From: Bacillota bacterium
GTDB taxonomy: Bacteria > Bacillota > Negativicutes > Sporomusales > Sporomusaceae
Assembly: GCA_023443285.1 (NCBI GenBank)
Contig: JAEZVB010000122.1
Location: 1 to 34,598, forward strand
Direction of reading: 5' to 3'
DNA: 34,598 bases
Part shown: one piece after another, positions 1 to 6,222 of the stretch
Layout: every line of letters starts with the position of its first letter
Numbering within the stretch: position 1 is the stretch's first letter
The notes under the pieces: model-generated
The model's database searches: none
Told to the model about the DNA's origin: nothing
The model's input: only the letters and a program-made list of their open reading frames with translations
Made by a program: the position numbers and the translations under genes

Positions 1-76
1 GTAGCTAGTTGGTAATAAGAGCAGTAAGTTCTGGCACTAGCAGGTTTAGGGTAAGAGATGTAACCTTGTTGGGAAC

Positions 77-99
77 AAAAAAATAGGCCATGCGGCCTA
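77..99 (-). terminator. Intrinsic terminator of the small-protein transcript
   Basis: Read on the minus strand, a 6-bp stem (TAGGCC with GGCCTA, four-base loop) is followed directly by seven T residues. It lies downstream of the two small minus-strand genes at 228-377 and 427-552 and is the first good terminator for them. The opposite strand has no T-run after the stem, so it should act only leftward. Confidence 0.7.
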
Positions 100-105
100 A
101 GTGAA

Positions 106-195
106 GGGGGACTAAACTATATTTAGTATCTTCAATTTCCCCCTAATATATCCGAGACTACTAACCTAACCTTCAAAGGGGTTCCCCCACGAAGG
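106..195. other. Hairpin-rich non-coding segment
   Basis: No gene is seen between 100 and 227. The segment holds several self-complementary elements: GGGGG (106-110) can pair with CCCCC (139-143), enclosing ACTAAA (111-116) with TTTAGT (122-127). A second element at 170-195 has CCTTC/GAAGG outside and GGGG/CCCC inside. This would be the 3' untranslated region of the small-gene transcript or a short structured RNA. No known RNA family is recognised. Confidence 0.35.
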
Positions 196-227
196 CTGTC
201 TGCTTTATATGGCACGCTCTAGTCGAA

Positions 228-377
228 TTAAGAGTGAATATTAGGGTCGCGGCGCTTGCGTAAGTTATCTTGGATTTTTCCGCTTGTCGCTGGGTTATTG
301 TATTTGACTGGAGCTTGACTAGAAATATTTTTGTTAAATAGATGTTGTTGGGTTGCGCCGGTATCTCCATTAGTCAT
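228..377 (-). CDS. Small hydrophilic Asn-rich protein, spore-protein-like (49 aa)
   Basis: This gene encodes 49 residues starting MTNGDTGATQQHLFNKN and ending RKRRDPNIHS. The ATG has a good ribosome binding site, GGAGGC, seven bases upstream. The protein has no hydrophobic segment and no cysteine; it is rich in Asn, Gln, Ser, Lys and Arg, with a basic C-terminal tail. In size and composition it resembles the minor small acid-soluble spore proteins of Bacillus (SspP/SspO kind), but I see no diagnostic motif, so that is only a compositional analogy. It lies 49 bases downstream of a similar tiny gene on the same strand and both share the terminator at 77-99, which suggests one transcript. A longer overlapping frame on the same strand lacks a better start and looks spurious. 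Confidence 0.55.
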   Translation of the reverse strand: MTNGDTGATQQHLFNKNISSQAPVKYNNPATSGKIQDNLRKRRDPNIHS

Positions 378-426
378 TGTTAATGCCTCCAGTAATGTTT
401 AATGTTACAGAGTAGCTGTACAATTG

Positions 427-552
427 TTATGTTGCCGGATGATTAGGGCCATTGAGATGTTTATCACCGCTGCTATTTTTATTTCTGAGGTTGCGGTTTT
501 GTTCCTTAGCCTGCTTTTGAGCCAGGGAGTCATTAGTAGTGTTCTTTGCCAC
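427..552 (-). CDS. Small hydrophilic Asn/Lys-rich protein, spore-protein-like (41 aa)
   Basis: This gene encodes 41 residues, beginning (GTG start) MAKNTTNDSLAQKQAKEQ and ending LNGPNHPAT. A near-perfect Shine-Dalgarno, GGAGGTGAT at 556-564, sits just upstream of the GTG, which is the main reason for calling it. The product is fully hydrophilic, with eight Asn and many Lys and Gln, and has no cysteine or membrane segment. It resembles minor small acid-soluble spore proteins in length and composition only. It is the first gene of a two-gene unit with the 49-residue gene at 228-377. Its start region is unusual: a perfect 14-bp inverted repeat (542-555 and 573-586) encloses the ribosome binding site, so the start codon lies in one arm and the Shine-Dalgarno in the loop. 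Confidence 0.6.
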   Translation of the reverse strand: MAKNTTNDSLAQKQAKEQNRNLRNKNSSGDKHLNGPNHPAT

Positions 553-586
553 AATATCACCTCCTGATGATTATTGTGGCAAAGAA
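542..586. repeat. 14-bp perfect inverted repeat around a ribosome binding site
   Basis: TTCTTTGCCACAAT at 542-555 is exactly complementary to ATTGTGGCAAAGAA at 573-586, with a 17-base loop. In the minus-strand mRNA the loop carries the GGAGGTGAT Shine-Dalgarno of the 41-residue gene, and the downstream arm contains its GTG start. It has no T-run after it and is therefore not a terminator. Translational control or mRNA stabilisation is possible. Confidence 0.7.
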
Positions 587-671
587 TAATGAATTACATA
601 CGGAAGATCAATTTGTATACTGTGGTTACGTTGGAAATAGACTAGCAACAGGAATCTTGGGTTTTTCCAGT

Positions 672-714
672 AAAAGAAAACCTGGGGAGACAAGATAGTC
701 TGTCTTCCTGGGTT
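672..714 (-). terminator. Probable terminator of the 80-residue gene
   Basis: The arms at 679-692 and 701-714 can form a 14-bp stem if G-U pairs are allowed on the plus strand; on the minus strand three pairs are mismatched. On the minus strand the stem is followed by TTTTCTTTT (672-680), the usual layout of an intrinsic terminator, 15 bases after the stop of the gene at 729-971. Confidence 0.5.
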
Positions 715-728
715 AACAGGGGAAGGTA

Positions 729-971
729 TTAGTCGCTAGTATACTTAAAAATGCTGTCAATGGCTTTGGAGTATTGTTTTCCGGATAAGCCAATGATGAA
801 TTGACAGTCCGGACTTTTGCAGCTGCTTTCGCCGCTGCAGTATTTTGTTAACAGTTCGCTGGCAGGTTCAGCCTCTTGTTTTGTAAGTATATAGGCTGAA
901 ACCTGTTGTGCTACTTCTTTGCCCGTAAATGAGCACCGCGTAATTCTGTTAATTGTGATTGTTTCACGCAT
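729..971 (-). CDS. Conserved-looking small protein with a Cys cluster (80 aa)
   Basis: The function is not recognised. I start it at the ATG at 971 because GGGAGGG lies ten bases upstream; an in-frame ATG 45 bases earlier has no such signal. The 80-residue product has an N-terminal beta-like stretch (RETITINRI), then a Cys-Ser-Phe-Thr-Gly element, a helical middle and a cluster CSGESSCKSPDC near residues 51-62. With the earlier Cys at residue 13 that makes four cysteines, a plausible metal-binding or redox set, although the spacing matches no family I know. It lies 87 bases downstream of pdxT on the same strand and could be read through from pdxST or have its own promoter in the AT-rich gap. 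A probable terminator follows at 672-714. Confidence 0.6.
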   Translation of the reverse strand: MRETITINRITRCSFTGKEVAQQVSAYILTKQEAEPASELLTKYCSGESSCKSPDCQFIIGLSGKQYSKAIDSIFKYTSD

Positions 972-1057
972 TTGTGCAGTCCCTCCCGAAATATATTTAT
1001 TTTTTAAATATAACAAGTTTTCGAGAGGTGTAATAGATAATTTGTGTTAAGAAAATG

Positions 1058-1648
1058 TTAATTTTTGTTGGATACTTTGGCAACAAAGTATTTGTGGAAA
1101 TCCAGATTACCGGTTAGTTCCGGGTGAAAAGAAGTTGCCAGCATGTTAGCTTGCTCGACAGCGACGATTTTGTCTGCAACTGTGGCCAGTATTTTGACAG
1201 ATGAACCGGCTTTTTCCACATAAGGAGCTCGGATAAAGACCAAGGGGAGCGGGGAAATAGAGACTTCCGGTATGCGGGCGTTGGTCACAAAGCTGTCAAG
1301 CTGGCTGCCGTAGGCATTGCGCCTGACGGAAATATCCATCAGACCCAAGTGACAGTTGGGTTGGTCAACAATGGTTTTGGCTAACAGAATCATGCCTGCG
1401 CAGGTTCCCCATACAGGTAAGCCGTCACGGATTTTATTAATTAATGGCAAAGATAATTGATACTCTTGCAGTAGTTTGCCGATGGCAGTGGATTCACCGC
1501 CAGGCAGGATAAGTCCGTCGATCCCTTCGAGGTCAGAGACTTTTTTTATGGGAATGCCTGTTACCTCGGGAAGCGAATTCAGGCAGTCCAAATGTTCCTG
1601 GACGGCGCCCTGAAGGGCGAGAACGCCGATGGTGAGCAAGGCTACCAC
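1058..1648 (-). CDS. pdxT: PLP synthase glutaminase subunit PdxT
   Basis: PdxT hydrolyses glutamine and channels ammonia to PdxS to make pyridoxal 5'-phosphate (vitamin B6) by the DXP-independent route, in the cytosol. The 196-residue protein shows the class-I glutaminase signature: the GGEST loop at residues 50-54, the nucleophile Cys83 in WGTCAGM, and the His175/Glu177 pair in SFHPELTGN. The length is normal for the family. It begins with GTG at 1648, overlapping the pdxS stop codon by seven bases, so the two are translationally coupled and should be made in equal amounts for the 12+12 complex. The GGVLALQGAV-like N-terminus reads IGVLALQGAVQEH, as in other PdxT proteins. Regulation is expected through the divergent PdxR. 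Confidence 0.96.
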   Translation of the reverse strand: MVALLTIGVLALQGAVQEHLDCLNSLPEVTGIPIKKVSDLEGIDGLILPGGESTAIGKLLQEYQLSLPLINKIRDGLPVWGTCAGMILLAKTIVDQPNCHLGLMDISVRRNAYGSQLDSFVTNARIPEVSISPLPLVFIRAPYVEKAGSSVKILATVADKIVAVEQANMLATSFHPELTGNLDFHKYFVAKVSNKN

Positions 1649-2520
1649 CCTCTGCTTGCCAGGCGATCAGCGGGCTCGAGTTTGTCCAGTCCAATACCCA
1701 CCATAGGGTCGCCCAGGTTTTCAGAGATGCGAGCTAACACTTCAGGATTATTGTAGTGAGTAGTGGCTTCGACAATGGCTTTGGCGCGTTTGGCAGGATC
1801 ACCTGATTTGAAAATACCGGAACCGACAAACACCCCATCACAGCCAAGCTGCATCATGAGGGCGGCATCGGCGGGAGTGGCAATGCCACCTGCGGCGAAG
1901 TTTACAACTGGCAGTTTGCCATGCTTCCAAACATACTCAATGAGATTGTAGGGCGCGTTCATTTCTTTGGCGATACTCATTAATTCTTCCCGTGGAGCTG
2001 CTTTTACACGCCGCATATCGGCAAGCATTGTCCGCATATGCCGGACAGCTTCCACAACATTGCCGGTACCGGCTTCGCCTTTGGTGCGGATCATAGCCGC
2101 ACCTTCGCCAATACGGCGCAAGGCTTCGCCTAGGTTGCGGGCACCGCAGACAAAGGGGATTTTGAAATCATGTTTGTTGATATGGAAGGCTTCATCAGCA
2201 GGGGTTAAAACTTCACTTTCATCAACATAGTCAATACCCAGAGCTTCCAGGATTTGTGCTTCAACAAAGTGGCCGATTCTGGCTTTGGCCATGACCGGTA
2301 TGGTAACGGTGGCTTTAATTTCGCGAATCATTTTTGGATCGGACATCCGGGCTACGCCGCCATCTTTGCGGATGTCGGCAGGTACTCTCTCAAGTGCCAT
2401 AACGGCAACAGCGCCGGCTGTTTCAGCAATTTTGGCCTGCTCGGCATTTGTAACATCCATAATGACGCCACCTTTTAACATCTGGGCTAAATTTTTGTTA
2501 AGTTCATATTGATTCTTCAT
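1642..2520 (-). CDS. pdxS: PLP synthase subunit PdxS
   Basis: PdxS condenses ribose 5-phosphate (or ribulose 5-phosphate), glyceraldehyde 3-phosphate and PdxT-derived ammonia into pyridoxal 5'-phosphate. I start it at the ATG at 2520 (MKNQYELNKNLAQM), which has GAGGAGG nine bases upstream; a longer in-frame start would add 26 residues unlike the family. The 292-residue TIM-barrel protein keeps Asp22, the imine-forming Lys79 in MAKARIGH and Lys147 in IRTKGEAGTGN, matching Asp24, Lys81 and Lys149 of the Bacillus enzyme. The phosphate-binding region NFAAGGIATPADAA and the GVFVGSGIFKSGDP segment are intact. It is the first gene of pdxST and is divergent from pdxR, with an operator-like palindrome in its upstream region. 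Confidence 0.97.
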   Translation of the reverse strand: MKNQYELNKNLAQMLKGGVIMDVTNAEQAKIAETAGAVAVMALERVPADIRKDGGVARMSDPKMIREIKATVTIPVMAKARIGHFVEAQILEALGIDYVDESEVLTPADEAFHINKHDFKIPFVCGARNLGEALRRIGEGAAMIRTKGEAGTGNVVEAVRHMRTMLADMRRVKAAPREELMSIAKEMNAPYNLIEYVWKHGKLPVVNFAAGGIATPADAALMMQLGCDGVFVGSGIFKSGDPAKRAKAIVEATTHYNNPEVLARISENLGDPMVGIGLDKLEPADRLASRGW

Positions 2521-2566
2521 GAAAATGCTCCTCCTCTTTGCGTAAAAAGAAATTTGTGGTAGAATA

Positions 2567-2582
2567 ATTGTACCGATACAAT
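2567..2582. promoter_or_regulatory. Candidate PdxR operator, site 1
   Basis: ATTGTACCGATACAAT is a 6-bp perfect inverted repeat with a four-base centre, located between pdxS and pdxR. Together with the following bases it reads TTGTACCGATACAATTA and recurs almost exactly 94 bp downstream (site 2). MocR/PdxR regulators are known to bind repeated sites in such divergent regions, so this is the likely PdxR target. Confidence 0.6.
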
Positions 2583-2640
2583 TACTTAATGTCGGCACTA
2601 AATTTTTGTAATTATAGCAGGGTCAAAAGAGGAATTCAAT

Positions 2641-4101
2641 ATGAGTCAGGAATTTTTGGATTTTGTATCGATACAATTAACTAAGAACGCTAAGGAACCA
2701 TTATATGTTCAGTTATATGATGCCTTAAGTGAGCTTATTTTAAACGGTAAATTAAGCTATGGTTATTTGCTGCCGCCTGTGCGAAAATTAGCGGCTTTTT
2801 TGCAAGTTAATCCCGGTACGGTGGTAAGTGCGTATAAACTTTTGGAACAAAATGGATATATATTTTCCCGTAGTGGCAGCGGCAGTTATGTAGCCGAAAT
2901 AAGTGTGGCTGATGTTCAAGAATACCAGCCACCGGCACTGGAAGCAGAGTTCGAAGCGGCTTTGCCCAAGGCGACTGCTTGGGAGAATTGTCTTGATTTT
3001 GCCACTGTAATGCCGCCGCCGGACTTGTTGCCAATTGACGATTTCAAAAATGTACTGATTGAAGTTTTGGATAGGGATCAAGGCAATGCCTTTAGTTATC
3101 AGGACAGCCAGGGTTTTCAACCCTTGCGGCAGGCTATTGCCGCCTACCTAAAGGAGCAGGGGATCAAAGCGCAGGCTGATAATGTTCAGATTATTTCCGG
3201 TGCACAGCAGGGAATTGATATTGTCGCCAAGACTTTATTGAGTTATGGTGATTATGTGTTTACCGAGAATCCTACCTATCCGGGTGCCATTGCAGCCTTT
3301 CGTTCCCGGGGAGCCAAAATCATCGAAATAAATATGGAAAACGACGGAATGAATATTCAGGAATTAGAAGCTAAAATCAGATCGTTTCGTCCTAAATTAA
3401 TTTATGTAATGGCTAATATCCAAAATCCCACCGGCTATTCGTACTCACCTGCCAAAAGAAACCGGTTAATCGGTCTTGCCAGGCGGTATAACGCTATGAT
3501 ATTAGAAGATGACTATATCAGTGAACTCGATGTATCTGATGTACCCTTGGCTCCATTAAAGGCACTGGATCGAGATCACCGGGTAATTTACCTCAAGAGT
3601 TTTTCAAAAATATTTATGCCTGGTCTCAGGCTGGCCTTTTTACTAATGCCGCCGTCGATGGTAACAAGGGTGATGGCCAGCAAACACAATTCGGATATTT
3701 CCACATCAGGCTTAACGCAGCGCGCCTTTGATCTTTATTTGCGAAAAGGTATTTGGCAGCGGCATATAGCCGCCATTCGCCGTATCTATTTAGAACGGTA
3801 TCAAACAACACTGGCGGCCATGGAACAGTTTTTACCCCCTGCTGTAACTTGTCACCGCCCCCGGGGAGGACTTACCTGTTGGCTGGCTTTGCCGGAAGGG
3901 GTATCTGCCCAGCAGGTTGTTAAAGAAGCTGAGGCGCAGGGATTGCTGCTAACTCCTGGTACGGCCTTTTTCCCACGCTTGGCGCCTGACCGTTTTATTC
4001 GGCTGAGCTTTGCTGTGGTTTGTTCAGCGCAAATACTACAGGGAGTAAAACTATTGGGTAATATTATAACTCGTTTTGCCTTGCCAAACATAATGAAATA
4101 A
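2641..4101 (+). CDS. pdxR: MocR-family regulator of PLP synthesis PdxR
   Basis: This is a GntR/MocR-type regulator of 486 residues: an N-terminal winged helix (about residues 10-85, with VRKLAAFLQVNPGTVVSAYK and the wing NGYIFSRSGSGSYVAE) joined to a fold-type-I aminotransferase domain (about 115-480). The aminotransferase part keeps the PLP Lys323 in SFSKIFMPGLR, Asn262 in NIQNPTG and the Asp290/291 pair in ILEDDY, so PLP binding is likely. Family members such as PdxR sense PLP and control pdxST; the divergent position next to pdxST supports this assignment. The start has an AAAGAGG site upstream. A second copy of the operator-like palindrome lies inside its own codons 8-12, suggesting autoregulation. 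The phosphatase gene starts 45 bases downstream with no terminator in between. Confidence 0.88.
   Translation: MSQEFLDFVSIQLTKNAKEPLYVQLYDALSELILNGKLSYGYLLPPVRKLAAFLQVNPGTVVSAYKLLEQNGYIFSRSGSGSYVAEISVADVQEYQPPALEAEFEAALPKATAWENCLDFATVMPPPDLLPIDDFKNVLIEVLDRDQGNAFSYQDSQGFQPLRQAIAAYLKEQGIKAQADNVQIISGAQQGIDIVAKTLLSYGDYVFTENPTYPGAIAAFRSRGAKIIEINMENDGMNIQELEAKIRSFRPKLIYVMANIQNPTGYSYSPAKRNRLIGLARRYNAMILEDDYISELDVSDVPLAPLKALDRDHRVIYLKSFSKIFMPGLRLAFLLMPPSMVTRVMASKHNSDISTSGLTQRAFDLYLRKGIWQRHIAAIRRIYLERYQTTLAAMEQFLPPAVTCHRPRGGLTCWLALPEGVSAQQVVKEAEAQGLLLTPGTAFFPRLAPDRFIRLSFAVVCSAQILQGVKLLGNIITRFALPNIMK
2663..2678. promoter_or_regulatory. Candidate PdxR operator, site 2 inside pdxR
   Basis: TTGTATCGATACAA (2663-2676) is a perfect 14-bp palindrome and is followed by TTAAC. 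It differs from site 1 at a single base in the shared TTGTAYCGATACAATTA core and has the same orientation. It sits in the first codons of pdxR, where bound regulator could block both transcription start access and elongation. Confidence 0.6.
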
Positions 4102-4146
4102 GCTATTGTGAATGTAACTGTTTAATAAGAGGGATGGTGAACGTCA

Positions 4147-5406
4147 ATGCGCAAGCCAAAGCTGTTTTTACATATTCTTGTCCTTGTTATTGTCTTACTG
4201 CTGGGTTCTTCATCCGTTTTTCTTTCATCAATAACCCTGGGAGCCACAGTTGCGCCCGATCATATTACTTTGACCTGGTCGGGTGATCCCAAAACTACGC
4301 AGACGGTAACCTGGCGAACGGCGGCTGGTGTGGTGAGTGGGCAGGTGCAGTATGCCGAGGCCATAAACGAGCGATTGTTTCCAGACTGTGCGATAACGAT
4401 AACTGCATCGGTGGAGGCTATTCATACCAACATCGGGGATATGGCTATTCATACGGCCACTATAACCGGGCTTAAGCCAAGTACCCGGTATGTGTACCGC
4501 GCAGGCGGGCCTAACAGCTGGAGTCAGATGCAGTACTTCACTACCGCGCCGGCGGCAGCGCAGGCTTTTTCATTTTTGGTATTTGGCGATTCGCAGAGTG
4601 TTAATTATGGTGTCTGGGGGACTACCTTGCATCAGGCCTATCAGGCTAACCCGAATGCCGCTTTCTTCGCCAATGTAGGCGATCTGGTTGACGTTGGTCA
4701 GGATTATGCGCAGTGGAACAGCTGGTTAAGTGCCGCACAGGGGGTTGTAGATACTATCCCGGTCATGCCTGTCACTGGAAACCATGAGTCGTATACGCCA
4801 GAGCGCTACTTCTCCATGCCGGTATTATTTACCGCACAATTAAAATTGCCGCTAAATGGCCCTGACGGCCTGAAGGGGCAGGTGTATTCTTTTGATTATG
4901 GCGATGTCCATTTTGTTATGCTGGATAGTCAGGAAGGCGAGCAACGCGGATTTGTGCCTGACATGCTGGAACGGCAAAAGGTCTGGCTGGAAAGAGATTT
5001 GCAAAGCACCCGGAAAAAATGGAAAATTGCGTTTAGCCATCGCCCGCTATACAATAACAAGGCGGAGGACGGCGAACTCAATATTCGTAAGGCATTTGGT
5101 CCGATTTTCGATAAATACCACGTTGATCTGGTTTTTACCGGTCATGACCACGCCTACGCCCGCACATATCCGGTTTATGGGGGGATGGTAACAGATAGTT
5201 CGCAGCAGGGAACCATCTATGTTGCCACTGGCCGGAGTGGTACAAAAACATACCGGAATTTATTAGCTAAAGGCTGGCATGAGTTTTTCTATGATCCGAA
5301 GGACGAACCTAATTATTTGACTGTACAAGTGGAGAAGACGGCAATCGCGGTGAGAACATATAAGCAAAGCGGTACACTAATAGACAACTGGATTATATAT
5401 AAATAA
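4147..5406 (+). CDS. Secreted metallophosphatase, purple-acid-phosphatase-like
   Basis: This is a predicted extracytoplasmic phosphoesterase of 419 residues. Residues 1-33 form a signal peptide (basic start, long Leu/Val core, cleavage near LGA). Residues 36-135 look like the fibronectin-III-type N-domain of purple acid phosphatases, with TWSGDP and TVTWRT. The catalytic metallophosphoesterase domain (about 141-415) has all the usual blocks: GDSQ (Asp148), GDLVD (Asp179), GNHE (Asn212-His213), SHRP (His298) and GHDH (His333, His335). The tyrosine ligand that gives purple enzymes their colour (GDxxY) is replaced by Asp182, so it is probably a non-purple metallophosphatase. The true substrate is unknown; phosphate monoester or nucleotide scavenging is likely. 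The start is preceded by GAGGGA. Confidence 0.85.
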   Translation: MRKPKLFLHILVLVIVLLLGSSSVFLSSITLGATVAPDHITLTWSGDPKTTQTVTWRTAAGVVSGQVQYAEAINERLFPDCAITITASVEAIHTNIGDMAIHTATITGLKPSTRYVYRAGGPNSWSQMQYFTTAPAAAQAFSFLVFGDSQSVNYGVWGTTLHQAYQANPNAAFFANVGDLVDVGQDYAQWNSWLSAAQGVVDTIPVMPVTGNHESYTPERYFSMPVLFTAQLKLPLNGPDGLKGQVYSFDYGDVHFVMLDSQEGEQRGFVPDMLERQKVWLERDLQSTRKKWKIAFSHRPLYNNKAEDGELNIRKAFGPIFDKYHVDLVFTGHDHAYARTYPVYGGMVTDSSQQGTIYVATGRSGTKTYRNLLAKGWHEFFYDPKDEPNYLTVQVEKTAIAVRTYKQSGTLIDNWIIYK

Positions 5407-5415
5407 TTGATAGTG

Positions 5416-5453
5416 AAAAATAAAATCCCCCCAAGCCAAACGGCTTGGGGGGG
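5416..5453 (-). terminator. Strong intrinsic terminator of the CarD-like gene
   Basis: CCCCCCAAGCC (5427-5437) pairs with GGCTTGGGGGG across an AAAC loop, an 11-bp GC-rich stem. On the minus strand it is followed by ATTTTATTTTT, so it stops leftward transcription of the gene at 5477-5962. The plus strand lacks the T-run, but the stem may still protect the 3' end of the phosphatase mRNA. Confidence 0.85.
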
Positions 5454-5476
5454 TCAGCTATTGCCGGGTCTGTTAC

Positions 5477-5962
5477 TTAAGATAGATCCCATAGCTGGTC
5501 TAACAAATGAGTGGCTTGCTCGTGGGGAATGTCTTTTACCAATACTACTTCGCTGATCAAAATTTGCCGGGCGTTATCAAGCATGTTTTTGTCAGCCATT
5601 CCCAACTTGCGCTTATTTTTGATTCTGAGTAAGTCCCGGATGACTGCGACTTCTTCGTAAATATCGCCTGTTTTTATCTTACTCATATTTAGCCGCTGTC
5701 TTTGTGTATCATTCATTGGCGTTGAGTCTGATTCACCAGTGTGGAAAGAACTCAGCACGTCATCCAGTTGGTCAGGACCTACAATCGGACGCATCCCTAG
5801 TTGTTCTGTCTTATCAAATGGGAGCATTACCTGCATGTTTCTATGAGGTATGTTTACAACATAATACAGTTGTGTTTGCCCGAAGATCTCCTTTTCCTCG
5901 ATCTTTTCGATAATACCTCCACCATGCATCGGATAAAAAATTTTATCACCAACTTGAAACAT
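5477..5962 (-). CDS. CarD/CdnL-type RNA polymerase-binding regulator
   Basis: This 161-residue protein belongs to the CarD_CdnL_TRCF family. I start it at the ATG at 5962 because GGGGGTGAC lies just upstream; a frame extension of 13 residues has no signal. The N-terminal Tudor-like RNA polymerase-interaction domain (about 1-60) shows the typical start MFQVGDKIFYPMHGGGII followed by an IEE...FGQTQLYYVV beta region. The remaining helical part (about 70-161) corresponds to the DNA-contacting domain, with MSKIKTGDIYEEVAVIRDL. Relatives bind the RNA polymerase beta subunit and stabilise open complexes at promoters, for example of rRNA genes. It appears to be a single-gene unit, ended by the strong terminator at 5426-5453. 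Confidence 0.9.
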   Translation of the reverse strand: MFQVGDKIFYPMHGGGIIEKIEEKEIFGQTQLYYVVNIPHRNMQVMLPFDKTEQLGMRPIVGPDQLDDVLSSFHTGESDSTPMNDTQRQRLNMSKIKTGDIYEEVAVIRDLLRIKNKRKLGMADKNMLDNARQILISEVVLVKDIPHEQATHLLDQLWDLS

Positions 5963-6222
5963 GAAGTCACCCCCTAGTCGCGATGTTACTAAGTATACCA
6001 CATTTCAAGTAGAAAATCAAATGAATTTAATATTATAACATTGAAAAATGCGACAGTCAACATATTATTTTAATTTTTACAACAGATGTGCGGGCGGCTG
6101 TCTCAGGGCTAATTTGTGGGGCTTTCCTAGAGATCAAGGAAGGAAATAGTTTTATGATGTAGAATAAAAATAGACTATCTATTTGCAGAGTTTTACTATA
6201 AGACGCAAGTATCGGAGGAATT

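Noticed and set aside
173..370. 65-residue minus-strand frame overlapping the 49-residue small gene
   Set aside because: Its ATG lies inside the better gene, five bases after that gene's start, and has less suitable ribosome binding spacing. The protein has no family resemblance, and the alternative frame gives a uniformly hydrophilic product.
571..700. Plus-strand frame starting MIIVAKNNELHTEDQ that mirrors the start of the small gene
   Set aside because: The resemblance to the other gene's start arises from the inverted repeat; there is no plus-strand ribosome binding site (the sequence before it is CCTCCTG).
1016..1057. Terminator between pdxT and the 80-residue gene
   Set aside because: Only weak AT pairing (such as TTAAC/GTTAA) is present, without a stable stem, so read-through is possible and no terminator is called.
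5426..5453. Rightward terminator for the phosphatase gene
   Set aside because: The stem is strong, but the plus strand has GTCAGC rather than a T-run after it. I assigned it to the minus-strand gene only.
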